Source: Litchfieldia alkalitelluris
Lineage (GTDB): Bacteria; Bacillota; Bacilli; Bacillales; Bacillaceae_L
Direction of reading: 5' to 3'
Assembly: GCF_002019645.1 (NCBI RefSeq)
Contig: NZ_KV917374.1
Coordinates: forward strand, 2,802,696-2,866,695
DNA: 64,000 nucleotides
Shown here: piece after piece, positions 1 through 9,583 of the stretch
Layout of the letters: every line of letters starts with the position of its first letter
How positions within the stretch are numbered: the stretch's first letter is position 1
Notes under the pieces: model-generated
The model's input: only the letters and a program-made list of their open reading frames with translations
What the model was told of the DNA's origin: nothing
Database searches by the model: none
Program-made: the position numbers and the translations under genes

Positions 1-2
1 AG

Positions 3-119
3 AAAATTGAAGAGTTAAATGGATCCCTGGTCGATCCGTCAACACGAGAAGCTTCATTAAAGGAATTCAAGGAATACGTAGAATCTATTATATCGCCAAT
101 TAAACCTTGTGAGGTGTAA
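3..119 (+). CDS. trpA: Tryptophan synthase alpha chain, C-terminal end (partial)
   Basis: An open frame enters from the left edge and stops with TAA at 117-119, giving the last 38 residues of a protein. The segment KIEELNGSLVDPSTREAS and its helical end look like the C-terminus of the TrpA TIM barrel, which makes indole from indole-3-glycerol phosphate. The position just before hisC and tyrA matches the trpEDCFBA-hisC-tyrA-aroA order of Bacillus. The ribosome binding site of hisC lies inside its last codons. No catalytic residue is visible in this fragment, so the call rests mainly on gene order. Confidence 0.75.
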   Translation, partial: KIEELNGSLVDPSTREASLKEFKEYVESIISPIKPCEV

Positions 120-128
120 GATAAAGGA

Positions 129-1229
129 ATGGAAATTAAAGCTCAATTATTAGACTTGAAACCATATCAACCAGGAAAACCAATTGAAGAAGTAAAAAGA
201 GAATTTGGTTTAGAAAAAATCACAAAACTAGCATCAAACGAGAATCCATTTGGATGTTCAGAAAAGGTTAAGGAAGCAATCACAGCCAATCTTGATTCAC
301 TTGCTTTATATCCTGATGGATATTCAACAGAATTAAGGCAAAAACTAGCTACCCATTTAAACGTAGAAGGTTCGCAGTTGATTTTTGGTAATGGTTCTGA
401 TGAAGTCATCCAAATAATTTGTAGAGCATTACTAGCACCTGGAAAAAATACAGTAATGCCAGCACCATCTTTCCCACAATATAAGCATAATGCTGTGATT
501 GAGGGAGCGGAAGTTCGAGAAATAGAGCTTATTGACGGAAACCATAACTTAACAGGTATGTTAGAAGCAGTGGATGAGAATACACAAATAGTTTGGATTT
601 GTAGCCCTAATAATCCTACCGGTACATACGTAAATGAAGAAAGTTTATTTTCATTTGTAAGTAAGGTACCAAAGCATGTCCTAATTGTCATTGATGAGGC
701 TTATTATGAGTATGTTGATGCGAGTGATTTTCCTGAAACCATTAACTTACTGAAAGATTATGACAATGTTATGATTCTAAGAACTTTTTCAAAGGCATAT
801 GGTCTTGCTTCATTACGTATTGGATATGGAATTGGACCAAGTGCTTTAATCAACAAGATTGAACCAGCCAGAGAACCTTTCAATACGACAAGACTTGCTC
901 AATTTGCGGCAACAGCAGCTCTTGATGATCAACAGTTTATTAAAGAGTGTGTTGAGAAAAATAATAAAGGGTTACAGCAATTTTATACGTTCTGTGAAGA
1001 ACACCAGTTGTCTTATTATAAATCTCAAGGGAATTTTATTTTAATTGATTTTAATCAACAGGGTGACACTGTTTTTCAATACTTATTACAGAGAGGATTC
1101 ATTGTTAGATCTGGAAATGCATTAGGTTTCCCGACTTGCGTTAGAATTACGGTAGGTACTAAGGAACAAAATCAAGAAATTATTAGCCTTTTAACTGAAA
1201 TGTTAGAAACGAAAAATGTAAGTATTTAA
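129..1229 (+). CDS. hisC: Histidinol-phosphate aminotransferase
   Basis: This 366-residue class I/II fold aminotransferase interconverts histidinol phosphate and imidazole-acetol phosphate in histidine synthesis. In Bacillus it also serves tyrosine and phenylalanine synthesis. The N-terminal LASNENPFG motif, the SPNNPTGTY segment and the PLP lysine in [17 protein letters not shown] (Lys222) are all present, and the length is normal. The start at 129 follows the GAGGTG that overlaps the trpA end, so the gene is read as part of the trp-his-tyr operon. A 111-base gap separates it from tyrA. Confidence 0.95.
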   Translation: MEIKAQLLDLKPYQPGKPIEEVKREFGLEKITKLASNENPFGCSEKVKEAITANLDSLALYPDGYSTELRQKLATHLNVEGSQLIFGNGSDEVIQIICRALLAPGKNTVMPAPSFPQYKHNAVIEGAEVREIELIDGNHNLTGMLEAVDENTQIVWICSPNNPTGTYVNEESLFSFVSKVPKHVLIVIDEAYYEYVDASDFPETINLLKDYDNVMILRTFSKAYGLASLRIGYGIGPSALINKIEPAREPFNTTRLAQFAATAALDDQQFIKECVEKNNKGLQQFYTFCEEHQLSYYKSQGNFILIDFNQQGDTVFQYLLQRGFIVRSGNALGFPTCVRITVGTKEQNQEIISLLTEMLETKNVSI

Positions 1230-1340
1230 CCTTAGAAGGCGAGGGTGGGAGAGAAATAAGCTCTTCTATTCTCGTTTTTTCTTTAGATTCTGAATATTTA
1301 AACAGTTAAAAGAGTTTTTACCAGATGTTAGTGTATTGGG

Positions 1341-2453
1341 GTGGACGAGTTGAAAGGAAATGTCCTTATTATTGGATTAGGATTAATAGGAGGATCAATA
1401 GCATTAGCGATTAAGAAGGAACATCCCAATTGTTATATTTATGGGTATGATATCCAAGACGATCAACGAAAACTTGCGAAAACTTTACATGTAATTGATG
1501 AGATTGCAGTAGACTTAAGCGAAATTATATCTCTTTGTGACTTTATCTTTATTGCAGTTCCTGTAAAACAAACAGAGCTTATTATTGATGAACTTGCCAA
1601 ATTAAACTTAAAAGATTCGGCTATAGTAACAGATGTTGGAAGCACAAAAGAAAAAATTGTCATCAAAGCTGACCAACTTCGTGAAAAGGGGATATCATTT
1701 ATTGGTGGACATCCTATGGCAGGTTCTCATAAAAGCGGGGTAACGGCTGCGAAGGCACATTTGTTCGAAAATGCATTTTATATCTTAACACCTCACGACA
1801 AGCAGTCTCAGAAGGAGATTGCACAGCTTCGTTATTTATTAAATGGAACAAAAGCAAATTTTATTATACTATCACCGGGGGAACATGATCGAATTGCAGG
1901 GGTCATTAGTCATTTTCCGCATATTATTGCAGCAGGGCTGGTTCATCAAGCAAAAAACTACAGTAATGAGCATGATTTAGTGAGTAGGTTAGCTGCTGGA
2001 GGATTCAGAGATATCACAAGAATTGCTTCAAGTAATCCAGTGATGTGGCGAGATATTCTTCTCCATAACAAGGAACCTTTATTAGACTTGTTTGATGGAT
2101 GGATTTCAGAAATGGAAAAGGTTAGAAGCTTTATTGATGCTGATTGCGGCGATCGCATATTTGAATATTTTTCAAGTGCAAAAGATTTTCGCGACGAGCT
2201 TCCCACGAGAACAAAAGGTGCGATACCATCATTTTATGATTTATTTGTTGATGTTCCAGATTACCCTGGTATCATCTCAGAGATAACAGGATATCTTGCA
2301 GAAGAAAGAATTAGCATCACAAATATACGAATAATCGAAACAAGAGAAGAAATTTATGGAGTATTGAGATTAAGTTTTCAAAATGAAGAAGATCGTGAGA
2401 AGGCAAGAGAATGTATTGAGTCAAACACAAACTATGAGACGTTCTATGGGTAG
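1341..2453 (+). CDS. tyrA: Prephenate dehydrogenase
   Basis: TyrA oxidatively decarboxylates prephenate to 4-hydroxyphenylpyruvate with NAD+ for tyrosine synthesis. The protein opens with the Rossmann motif GLGLIGGS at residues 12-19. It carries the family segment GGHPMAGSHKSG and ends with an ACT domain (DVPDYPGIISEITGYL), the usual tyrosine-sensing module. The GTG at 1341 aligns with the usual N-terminus but has no clear Shine-Dalgarno. A TTG at 1350 has GGGGTGG six bases upstream and may be the real start, removing three residues. Confidence 0.94.
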   Translation: MDELKGNVLIIGLGLIGGSIALAIKKEHPNCYIYGYDIQDDQRKLAKTLHVIDEIAVDLSEIISLCDFIFIAVPVKQTELIIDELAKLNLKDSAIVTDVGSTKEKIVIKADQLREKGISFIGGHPMAGSHKSGVTAAKAHLFENAFYILTPHDKQSQKEIAQLRYLLNGTKANFIILSPGEHDRIAGVISHFPHIIAAGLVHQAKNYSNEHDLVSRLAAGGFRDITRIASSNPVMWRDILLHNKEPLLDLFDGWISEMEKVRSFIDADCGDRIFEYFSSAKDFRDELPTRTKGAIPSFYDLFVDVPDYPGIISEITGYLAEERISITNIRIIETREEIYGVLRLSFQNEEDREKARECIESNTNYETFYG

Positions 2454-2499
2454 ATGTCCAAGGTATCTATCAAACTGTACCATGAATGTTTGATCTCAT

Positions 2500-2605
2500 C
2501 TGTAATGAGCGGAAGTTCACTCCATTCTGAGGGGTGTGCGGCCGCGTGTGACCCGTAGGAGTACAAAGAGATAAGAGGACGGTTCATGAACTGAGGAAAA
2601 GCCAT
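2500..2605 (+). repeat. Diverged intergenic hairpin repeat, copy C
   Basis: This GC-rich block lies in the 245-base gap between tyrA and aroA. It begins with AATGAGCGGAAG and contains arms AGTTCA (2514-2519) and TGAACT (2587-2592) that can pair. Its opening resembles the repeat at 7190-7341 (AATGAGCGGAGAG), and both have a GGAAA(A)GC segment after the second arm. The arm sequences differ between copies while complementarity is kept. It is the most diverged of the three copies. No reading frame spans it. Confidence 0.5.
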
Positions 2606-2698
2606 GGAATTCGGCAGTAGGTTGTTTTTAGGTGATCTGACTACATAAATATCAATTATATTTTTTCCATTAAATATTAAATCTGTGAGGTGTTTTAA

Positions 2699-3994
2699 AT
2701 GACAAAAAGCACAAAGTTACCTCAAAAGGTAAAAGGTTTATCTGGTAGTATTGTTATTCCAGGTGATAAATCTATTTCCCACCGCGGAGTGATGTTTGGC
2801 AGTCTTGCCAACGGAACAACAGAAATTAAAAATTTCTTAACAGGTGAGGATTGTTTGAGTACAATCGATTGTTTTAGAAAGATGGGCGTTGATATCACGG
2901 TTACTGATGATGTTGTTGTTGTTCAGGGAAAAGGAATGGATGGGTTAGTTGAACCTTCAAAAATTCTTGATGTTGGTAACTCAGGAACAACAACCAGGTT
3001 AATGTTAGGAATATTAGCAGGCAGTTCATTCCACTCATGCATCATTGGTGATGACTCTATTGCTAAACGACCAATGAATCGAGTAACTGCACCACTAAGA
3101 ATGATGGGAGCCGAAATTGATGGTAGAAAAGAAGGTGGATTTACACCACTGGCAGTAAGAGGAACTAAGTTACAGGCTATAGATTATGTATCACCTGTAG
3201 CAAGTGCACAGGTGAAGTCTGCAGTTCTTCTTGCAGGACTAAATGCTAATGGTACTACCTCTGTAACAGAGCCAGCTAAATCAAGGGACCATACAGAAAG
3301 AATGTTACGTGCATTCGGATGTGAAGTTGAAGAATCTGGTTTAAGAGTTTCTATTAAAGGTGGCCAAACTTTGTCGGCTACTAAAATTGTTGTTCCTGGA
3401 GATATCTCTTCCGCTGCATTTTTCCTAGTTGCTGGCGCAATTACACCAAACAGTTCAATAACATTAAAAGATGTAGGTATGAATCCAACAAGGACAGGGA
3501 TCATCGATATTCTTACAGGGATGGGAGCCGACCTTATAGTGGAAAACGAACGGACTGTTAACTTTGAGCCAGTGGCTGACTTAACCATTTCCACTTCCGA
3601 TTTAAAAGGGATAGAAATAAGTGGTGAAATTATTCCAAGATTAATTGATGAAATCCCTGTCATTGCATTATTAGCGTCACAAGCATCTGGTCAAACCGTC
3701 ATTAAAGATGCGAGTGAGTTAAAAGTAAAGGAAACGAACCGAATTGATACTGTCGTAAATGAACTATCAAAGCTGGGTGTTAATATTCAATCAACAGATG
3801 ATGGAATGGTCATAACTGGATCTGCTACACCTTTATCAGGTGGACAAGTTAGTAGTTATGGAGATCATAGAATTGGAATGATGCTTGCGGTTGCTTCATT
3901 AATAGCCGACGGAGATCTCACTCTTGATGATCCAGATGCTATTGCAGTATCTTACCCGACCTTCTTTGAACACCTTAAAGAACTAAGTCTATAG
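2699..3994 (+). CDS. aroA: 3-phosphoshikimate 1-carboxyvinyltransferase (EPSP synthase)
   Basis: The enzyme joins phosphoenolpyruvate to shikimate-3-phosphate in the sixth step of the shikimate pathway. The 431 residues show GDKSISHR (22-29), the NSGTTTRL motif, the RPMNR loop and the C-terminal KETNRI and GDHRIGMM segments of the double inside-out barrel. B. subtilis calls this gene aroE. GAGGTG lies eight bases before the ATG. It follows tyrA after a gap that holds a repeat and is closed by the terminator at 4009. Confidence 0.96.
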   Translation: MTKSTKLPQKVKGLSGSIVIPGDKSISHRGVMFGSLANGTTEIKNFLTGEDCLSTIDCFRKMGVDITVTDDVVVVQGKGMDGLVEPSKILDVGNSGTTTRLMLGILAGSSFHSCIIGDDSIAKRPMNRVTAPLRMMGAEIDGRKEGGFTPLAVRGTKLQAIDYVSPVASAQVKSAVLLAGLNANGTTSVTEPAKSRDHTERMLRAFGCEVEESGLRVSIKGGQTLSATKIVVPGDISSAAFFLVAGAITPNSSITLKDVGMNPTRTGIIDILTGMGADLIVENERTVNFEPVADLTISTSDLKGIEISGEIIPRLIDEIPVIALLASQASGQTVIKDASELKVKETNRIDTVVNELSKLGVNIQSTDDGMVITGSATPLSGGQVSSYGDHRIGMMLAVASLIADGDLTLDDPDAIAVSYPTFFEHLKELSL

Positions 3995-4008
3995 AAACAA
4001 GCAGTGCT

Positions 4009-4047
4009 AAGACTAACTCATGAATATCATGTGGTTAGTCTTTTTTG
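4009..4047 (+). terminator. Terminator after aroA
   Basis: An inverted repeat AAGACTAAC / GGTTAGTCTT (4009-4017 and 4033-4042) is followed directly by T residues. It marks the end of the trp-his-tyr-aro transcript. Confidence 0.85.
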
Positions 4048-4172
4048 TTGTTTCGTTACCCATTAATGAAATAATCATCATACAACTCAAATTTTTTGCA
4101 TAGCTTGTCTTAAGATACCAATTCTTTAAAAGTATATTGCACAAGCCATATAGCAAGAATGGAGGAAGGCAT

Positions 4173-5084
4173 ATGACTTATCTTATAGAACAGGCGAACG
4201 TCCTTAAAGAAAATAAAATAGAAAAATGCTCTATTGTTGTAAAAGGTACGAATATTGACTATATTAGTAGTAGTAATAAACGTTTTACGTTTATGAAAAT
4301 GAATCTTTCAAACTATTTATTAACACCTGGTCATGTCATGATGAATTATACCTTTACAGAGACAACCCCATTTAAGGAGTTTAAAGCAGTTCTTCAAAAA
4401 GACTATGTAGATAAAGGTTGTACTACTTTAATCTCCATTTGTGATGTTAAAAAAGAGTATGAGCTTTTTGATAAAATTAATAGAAAAAAAAACACCTTGA
4501 TAAATAGTCCCATTGATTTTTATATCGGTATTAAAATCCCCTTGAAATTACTTACACCTTCATTTATAAGAGCATGTAAGCGTGTGAAAATCCCTATAGT
4601 GATTGTTGAGATTGACGATGTGAGCGATTTACAACAAGTTCCTTGGGGATGGATCAAAGAAGCATTCTATCCTTATTTTTTCCCGTTAATCCCGAAGTGG
4701 AATATCAAAGAGAAATCTTTTTTTAACGCTAATAACCACATCGGACTGTGGGATGAAATTATGGCGGAACACGGTATTGCCTCAATTAATGCATGTCCAG
4801 AGGAAGGTGTGCCGTTATCATTGGATCTTCTTAAGAAGATGGGGGTTTATCCTGATAAAGGTGATATTCGGATTAGAGGTGCAATGGATTACAATTTGTA
4901 TAATATAGACGATTTAAGCTATTCTTTGGAACAAAAGCCTTCATTTGATTTTCAAACTTTTAGACCAATCATAACCATGCATAAAGGGAAATTTCTGAAG
5001 GTTGATCATCAGACATTTTTCTCACCAGGATTTGGAAAAGAGTGTAAGGTGAAATTGCCAGGATACTTTGTGTCGAGTAAATAG
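4173..5084 (+). CDS. Amidohydrolase-like protein without the metal-binding motif
   Basis: The likely start is the ATG at 4173, which follows GGAGGAAGG, giving 303 residues. The N-terminus (LIEQANVLKENK...CSIVVKGTNIDYI) has the pattern of the small beta-domain of amidohydrolases. LLTPGHVMMNYTF occupies the place of the usual TPGxxDxHxH motif, but both histidines are missing. The C-terminal FRPIITMHKGKFLKVD resembles the strand that closes that beta-domain. I do not recognise a named gene. It could be a non-catalytic relative of the dihydroorotase or GlcNAc-6-P deacetylase type. It sits 15 bases before ypiA and may be cotranscribed with it. Confidence 0.6.
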   Translation: MTYLIEQANVLKENKIEKCSIVVKGTNIDYISSSNKRFTFMKMNLSNYLLTPGHVMMNYTFTETTPFKEFKAVLQKDYVDKGCTTLISICDVKKEYELFDKINRKKNTLINSPIDFYIGIKIPLKLLTPSFIRACKRVKIPIVIVEIDDVSDLQQVPWGWIKEAFYPYFFPLIPKWNIKEKSFFNANNHIGLWDEIMAEHGIASINACPEEGVPLSLDLLKKMGVYPDKGDIRIRGAMDYNLYNIDDLSYSLEQKPSFDFQTFRPIITMHKGKFLKVDHQTFFSPGFGKECKVKLPGYFVSSK

Positions 5085-5099
5085 AAGGAGCACGCTAAG

Positions 5100-6353
5100 A
5101 TGTTTAAATTAGAAGAAGCAATTCAATTAGTTGAAAATGGAGAAGCTGAAAAAGGCCTAAAATATATTAATGAAATGAAAAGCCAATGTTCAGATGATGA
5201 GAAATATGAAATTGCAATAACCTTTTTTAAATGGGGATTAGTAAATGAAGCCAAAGATCTTGTGGAAGAACTTTTATTTATGTATCCAGATGAAGGTGAA
5301 CTGCTAGTCTTAATGGCTGAAATTCTAATTGATTTAGACAATGAAGAAGAAGCGATTGGTTTTTTAGAAGATATCTCGAAAAATGACCCAGCATATGTAG
5401 AGGCTCTTCTTTTACAAGCTGATTTGTATCAGATCCAAGGTTTGCATGAGGTGAGTGAGCAAAAACTCTTGACTGCTAAAAGACAGATGCCCAATGAAGA
5501 TATAATTGACTTTGCTCTTGCTGAACTTTATTTGAGCCAAGCTGAGTATAAAAAGTGTATTCCTTACTATAAGTCAATCATTGCAGGTAATGAAAACATT
5601 GCAGGTGTTAACCTATATTCAAGATTAGCTGAAGCATTAAGTACTGTTGGTGAATTTGAGGAGTCTCTGCCGTATTTTGAAAAAGCAATAGAAAAAACTG
5701 AGGAAATCAATACACTATTTAACTACGGATTTACTTCTTTACAAGCAGGATATCATATTACTGCGATTGAGGTATTCATAAGGCTTAAAGAATTAGATCC
5801 AGAATATAGTTCCCTATACTTACATTTAGCGAAAGCGTATGAACAAGAGGAAATGATTTCAGAAAGCTATGAAGCTGCACAAGAAGGCTTAAAGATTGAT
5901 AATCTTAATAAAGAATTATATTTTCTAGCCGGAAAATTAGCGATGAAGCTCGGGGATATAAGTTCGGTAGAAAATCATCTTAGACAGGCAATTGCGATTG
6001 ACCCAGGATACATTGAGGCTACAACTACTTTGACAAGCTTTTTGAGACATGAACAAAGATATGAAGATATTGTTGAGTGCCTTCAGGAGGTTATGAGCTA
6101 TGGCGAAAATGATCCACAGTTCGAATGGGACTTGGCCTATGCAAAAAATCAACTTGAAGAATATTCTCATGCATTAAACCATTATCGTCTTGCATATACT
6201 TCTTTTAAGGATGACAGAGACTTTTTAGAGGAATATGGTTACTTTCTTTTAGAAGATGGAAAACGGGCAGAAGCAGTTGATATTTTTAAATCACTATTGC
6301 TAATTGAACCAGATAATCTTGAAATAGAAGAGCTGATTTTAGGCTTGGAGTAG
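5100..6353 (+). CDS. ypiA: TPR-repeat protein YpiA
   Basis: The 417-residue protein is made almost entirely of helical tetratricopeptide repeats, with repeated ...A..A...P...E.. spacing such as FEESLPYFEKAIE and EATTTLTSFLRHEQRY. It has no signal peptide or membrane segment, so it is probably cytoplasmic and protein-binding. AAGGAG lies upstream of the ATG, 15 bases after the preceding stop. Length and position after aroA match B. subtilis YpiA, whose partner is unknown to me. Confidence 0.88.
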   Translation: MFKLEEAIQLVENGEAEKGLKYINEMKSQCSDDEKYEIAITFFKWGLVNEAKDLVEELLFMYPDEGELLVLMAEILIDLDNEEEAIGFLEDISKNDPAYVEALLLQADLYQIQGLHEVSEQKLLTAKRQMPNEDIIDFALAELYLSQAEYKKCIPYYKSIIAGNENIAGVNLYSRLAEALSTVGEFEESLPYFEKAIEKTEEINTLFNYGFTSLQAGYHITAIEVFIRLKELDPEYSSLYLHLAKAYEQEEMISESYEAAQEGLKIDNLNKELYFLAGKLAMKLGDISSVENHLRQAIAIDPGYIEATTTLTSFLRHEQRYEDIVECLQEVMSYGENDPQFEWDLAYAKNQLEEYSHALNHYRLAYTSFKDDRDFLEEYGYFLLEDGKRAEAVDIFKSLLLIEPDNLEIEELILGLE

Positions 6354-6456
6354 TAGTAAATTTTCTAGGGGTTTGCAGGAGTTCAAAGTGGGTTTGTCGA
6401 ATAAATAAAGTGCTTACAAAAACTTATTACACATTTGCAGAGGAGGGAAGCATGCG

Positions 6457-7011
6457 ATGACTACCCCTGTATCTGTCAACGAGAAGAAAGATTTCATTCG
6501 CTGGTTTCTTAATAACTACCAATTAAAGAGAAGAGAATGTGTTTGGATTTTGAATTACTTAATGAGTCACGACCAATTAATGAAAAACGTTCATTTTGTA
6601 GAACAAGCGCAGTATTGTCCAAGAGGAATAATTATGTCAACACATTGTGTAGATGATGTACCGTTCAGGTTTTATAAAGAAAATGTGATGACAACTGATG
6701 CTGAAAAGTCCTTCCATGACATTAGGCTAAATAGGGATGAAGATATTTATATCCAATTAAATTTTCGCTCTTCTTTTCACACTCCACAATATGTAGCAGT
6801 TCTTGAAGAGAATCCTTATATGCCAAAGCACTTGCAAGTGAACGAAAAAGACACATTGCTAGCCGAAAGATTTTTAGAGGAATCAATTCATATTTACCAG
6901 AAAGAAAAATTACTAAAGAAAATTGATGAAGCCCTTGATCAACAAGACTCAACTGAGTTCCAAAGACTTACAGAGCAACTTAAAAAATTATCAAGAACAA
7001 ATTGTCATTAA
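6457..7011 (+). CDS. ypiB: UPF0302 family protein YpiB
   Basis: This is a 184-residue soluble protein of the YpiB/UPF0302 family. It has the typical opening [20 protein letters not shown] and a C-terminal amphipathic helix ([20 protein letters not shown]). An upstream ATG at 6452 is followed by a stop, so 6457 is the start, set by AGGAGGGAAG at 6441-6450. The function is unknown. It follows ypiA by about 100 bases and ends at a strong terminator. Confidence 0.87.
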   Translation: MTTPVSVNEKKDFIRWFLNNYQLKRRECVWILNYLMSHDQLMKNVHFVEQAQYCPRGIIMSTHCVDDVPFRFYKENVMTTDAEKSFHDIRLNRDEDIYIQLNFRSSFHTPQYVAVLEENPYMPKHLQVNEKDTLLAERFLEESIHIYQKEKLLKKIDEALDQQDSTEFQRLTEQLKKLSRTNCH

Positions 7012-7031
7012 AAAAAATACAAGAAGATGCT

Positions 7032-7067
7032 GCTGACAAAAGAAAGAAATTTTGTCAGCTTTTTTTG
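7032..7067 (+). terminator. Terminator after ypiB
   Basis: A ten-base stem GCTGACAAAA / TTTTGTCAGC (7032-7041, 7050-7059) is followed by a run of eight T. Confidence 0.9.
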
Positions 7068-7189
7068 TGGATTATTTTCACAATCAATCTCCTTTTATAT
7101 AGAAGGAACGAATAAAGTGGACAGTTCCCGACCTTATTTATTGATTCATGGCTATTAACTCACAACATGGAGGATGAAAATGTTGTTCA

Positions 7190-7341
7190 CTTAGTGTGGA
7201 ATGAGCGGAGAGCCACCTGACTCCTGCGGGATCTAGCGATCTTCGTGAAACCCCACAGGAGGCTCAAAAGACGACGAGGAACTCACGTACTCCCCCGCGG
7301 AAAGCAGGTGGATCGCAGCGAATGGAACTCTGCTAACTAAG
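7190..7341 (+). repeat. Intergenic hairpin repeat, copy A
   Basis: This is a GC-rich 150-base element in a gene-free stretch of more than 600 bases. The outer arms are CTTAGT (7190-7195) and ACTAAG (7336-7341). The middle arms are CCACCTG (7213-7219) and CAGGTGG (7305-7311). An inner pair CCTGCGGG / CCCCACAGG occupies the centre. It resembles a dispersed intergenic element I recall from several Bacillaceae genomes (ACTCCTGCGGG...CGCGGAAAGC). A related copy is at 28371-28517 and a weaker one at 2500-2605. Confidence 0.75.
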
Positions 7342-7413
7342 TTATTATCATCTGAGACATCCATGCTAATTAAAATTAGCACCATGGAGAATGAAAAATT
7401 ATACTTAGCTTAG

Positions 7414-7550
7414 TGTCTAGCTTCAGGCGCTATCTGCTCTCAGGTCTAAGTCAAGCCGGCAAGAAGGTTAAAAAGCAACCTTCTTGCCGGCTCGTCTTAT
7501 GCCTGTCGCCGATGAACGAGCGCCTTCCGCATTTCTTTTTTTAGGGTAGA
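7414..7550 (+). repeat. Dispersed repeat with 15-bp perfect hairpin (copy D)
   Basis: The element starts TGTCTAGCTTCAGGCGC and ends in a T-rich tail. Its centre is a perfect 15-base inverted repeat (7455-7469 and 7477-7491) around a seven-base loop. Outer GGCGCT / AGCGCC arms (7426-7431 and the AGCGCC at 7519-7524) can also pair. The layout matches a dispersed TGTCTAGCTCCAGCGCC-type intergenic repeat I recall from Bacillus and relatives. A 5-prime half copy precedes ypjA (10419-10482). Its last 26 bases recur exactly at 59019-59044. Orientation is arbitrary. Confidence 0.8.
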
Positions 7551-7658
7551 TTTTTAATTTAATAATTCTTCCGACTTTCCGTTACTGATTGTAGAATTGC
7601 TGTAACTAAAGATAGTATGTTATCTTTGATTTAGCTAAAAACGAAGGGAAGATTTATT

Positions 7659-8117
7659 TTGAAATGGACTACTAACGATATCAATTTGTATTTACAATCA
7701 AAAGAATATGTAGACACAGCCGTAATTCCATTAATACCTGTCTCATGGTCTAGCAATGTAAAAAAAACAATTGAAATAGGAGAGTTTACATCAATTCTTT
7801 CACACGAAATAGAAAGACAATTTAAAGGTAGACTGATACTGTATCCTGCATTTACATATAGCGAGAAAGAAGGGCGAACCCAAAGTCTCGCACGTTTGCA
7901 GACGTGGTCTGATGAAATTTTAACGAATGGATTAAAACATATCGTATATGTTACAGCTGATTCTCAATGGAAAGGATATGAAAACGAACTAGCAGGAACA
8001 ATTATTTCATTACCATCAATCCCATTAGAACATTTAGATGAAAAACTTAAACAATCAATGTTCCAGGATCAAATGAAGAGCCTTATTACCCTTTTTATGA
8101 GAATATGGCAAAGTTAA
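7659..8117 (+). CDS. ypiF: DUF2487 family protein YpiF
   Basis: A 152-residue protein of the DUF2487/YpiF family, encoded just upstream of the bc complex as in B. subtilis. It starts with TTG at 7659, which has AAGGGAAG seven bases before it. The protein has no membrane segment. The central ...GRLILYPAFTYS... and QTWSDEILTNGLKHIVYVTADSQW segments suggest an alpha/beta fold. No catalytic motif is evident and the function is unknown. The repeat-filled region upstream separates it from ypiB, and 200 bases with a sigma-A promoter separate it from qcrA. Confidence 0.82.
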   Translation: MKWTTNDINLYLQSKEYVDTAVIPLIPVSWSSNVKKTIEIGEFTSILSHEIERQFKGRLILYPAFTYSEKEGRTQSLARLQTWSDEILTNGLKHIVYVTADSQWKGYENELAGTIISLPSIPLEHLDEKLKQSMFQDQMKSLITLFMRIWQS

Positions 8118-8223
8118 ACTCGCTTTTTACTATAAGCATGATACATATGAAACTAATAAACCTAATATCATGATTTTTCCATAAAAAATCACATACTTGC
8201 CTTTAGATAAGAGAATGATAATA

Positions 8224-8252
8224 TTGACCTTACCAGAATATTGATATATCAT
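8224..8252 (+). promoter_or_regulatory. Sigma-A-type promoter for qcrABC
   Basis: A TTGACC -35 box (8224-8229) and a TATCAT -10 box (8247-8252) are separated by 17 bases, about 75 bases before qcrA. Confidence 0.6.
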
Positions 8253-8325
8253 GAGTATGTCCTAGTATTATATGTGTTAATTTTATGTCCGGTTGGACTT
8301 AGCTTTTGATAGAGGGGGGAAAATA

Positions 8326-8835
8326 ATGAGCGAGAAAAAACATCGGGTATCAAGACGTCAGTTTTTAAACTATACACTTACTGGCGTTGGAGGATTTATG
8401 GCAGCTGGGATGCTTATGCCAATGGTTCGTTTTGCTATTGATCCTGTGTTAAAGCCAAGACAAGAGCAAGACTTAGTTCAGGTTGCGAGTGTGGAAGATA
8501 TTACTAGCGAACCACAACGTATTGATTTTAAAGTGCAGCAAGTCGATGCATGGTATGAGTCAGAAGAACCTAGATCTGCATGGGTATATAAGGACGAAAA
8601 TGACAAAATTGTCGCCCTTTCACCTGTGTGTAAGCATTTAGGCTGTACTGTAGACTGGAATACAGATCCAAAGAATGAAAACAAATTCTTCTGTCCTTGT
8701 CATTATGGCTTATATGAAAAAAATGGTGATAACGTTCCAGGTACACCACCAATTGGTCCACTGGACAGATTTGTAACACAAGTAAAAGATGGCTACTTGT
8801 ATTTAGGTCAGGCAAAACCGCAAGGAGGGGCGTAA
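8326..8835 (+). CDS. qcrA: Menaquinol-cytochrome c reductase Rieske iron-sulfur subunit
   Basis: This is the Rieske [2Fe-2S] subunit of the membrane bc complex, which passes electrons from menaquinol to cytochrome c. The ATG at 8326 follows AGAGGGGGG, giving 169 residues; an in-frame upstream TTG lacks support. The N-terminus has a twin-arginine-like SRRQF motif and a membrane helix (FMAAGMLMPMVRFAI). Cluster ligands are seen in CKHLGC and CPCHYG. qcrB begins three bases after the stop. Confidence 0.97.
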   Translation: MSEKKHRVSRRQFLNYTLTGVGGFMAAGMLMPMVRFAIDPVLKPRQEQDLVQVASVEDITSEPQRIDFKVQQVDAWYESEEPRSAWVYKDENDKIVALSPVCKHLGCTVDWNTDPKNENKFFCPCHYGLYEKNGDNVPGTPPIGPLDRFVTQVKDGYLYLGQAKPQGGA

Positions 8836-8838
8836 TAA

Positions 8839-9513
8839 ATGTTAAATAAGATCTATGACTGGGTTGATGAGCGCTTAGATATTACGCCTTTGTGGCGAGA
8901 TATTGCTGATCACGAAGTTCCAGAGCATGTTAATCCTGCTCATCACTTTTCAGCTTTCGTTTATTGCTTTGGAGGCTTAACGTTTTTTGTAACCGTTATT
9001 CAAATTCTTTCTGGTATGTTTTTAACTATGTATTATGTACCAGATATTAAAAATGCGTGGGAATCAGTATATTATCTACAAAATGAAGTTGCATTCGGCC
9101 AAATTGTACGTGGAATGCATCACTGGGGAGCTAGTTTAGTAATCGTTATGATGTTCTTACATACGCTCCGTGTATTTTTCCAAGGTTCCTATAAAAAACC
9201 TCGCGAATTAAACTGGGTTGTAGGTGTGTTGATTTTCTTCGTTATGCTTGCATTAGGTTTAACTGGCTACTTATTACCTTGGGATATGAAGGCTCTTTTT
9301 GCTACAAAGGTAACCCTGCAAATTGTTGAGGCAGTTCCTTTACTTGGGCCACATATTAAAGTGTTACTTTCTGGTCATCCGGAAATCGTTGGTGCGCAAA
9401 CTCTAACAAGATTCTTTGCAATCCACGTATTCTTCTTACCAGCAGCTCTGTTTGGTTTAATGGCTGCTCACTTTATGATGATTAGAAAACAAGGGATTTC
9501 AGGACCACTATAA
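8839..9513 (+). CDS. qcrB: Menaquinol-cytochrome c reductase cytochrome b subunit
   Basis: The 224-residue cytochrome b6-type subunit has four membrane helices. The heme-ligating histidines lie in HHWGASLVIVMMFLHTLR and in RFFAIHVFF...AAHFMM. It forms the quinol-oxidising core with QcrA and QcrC. A b6-length protein with a separate QcrC is the split typical of Bacillus. AAGGAGG just before the qcrA stop serves as its ribosome binding site. Confidence 0.97.
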   Translation: MLNKIYDWVDERLDITPLWRDIADHEVPEHVNPAHHFSAFVYCFGGLTFFVTVIQILSGMFLTMYYVPDIKNAWESVYYLQNEVAFGQIVRGMHHWGASLVIVMMFLHTLRVFFQGSYKKPRELNWVVGVLIFFVMLALGLTGYLLPWDMKALFATKVTLQIVEAVPLLGPHIKVLLSGHPEIVGAQTLTRFFAIHVFFLPAALFGLMAAHFMMIRKQGISGPL

Positions 9514-9583
9514 AATTATAGAATCATTATATGTATAGGCTTTAGAATGTCTATATTTCCTTAGAAAAGGAGGGGAACTGATT

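Noticed and set aside
167-691. 174-codon minus-strand frame inside hisC, and similar opposite-strand frames elsewhere
   Set aside because: These mirror well-supported genes, have no ribosome sites and show no family features.
1252-1290. GAGAA...TTCTC plus T run after hisC considered as a terminator
   Set aside because: Only five clean base pairs with a mismatched centre, and it lies inside the conserved operon.
2546-2600. GTGTGACCCG considered as the 5-prime end of a group II intron
   Set aside because: Only about 100 bases are present, with no domain V or reverse transcriptase. It fits the hairpin repeat family better.
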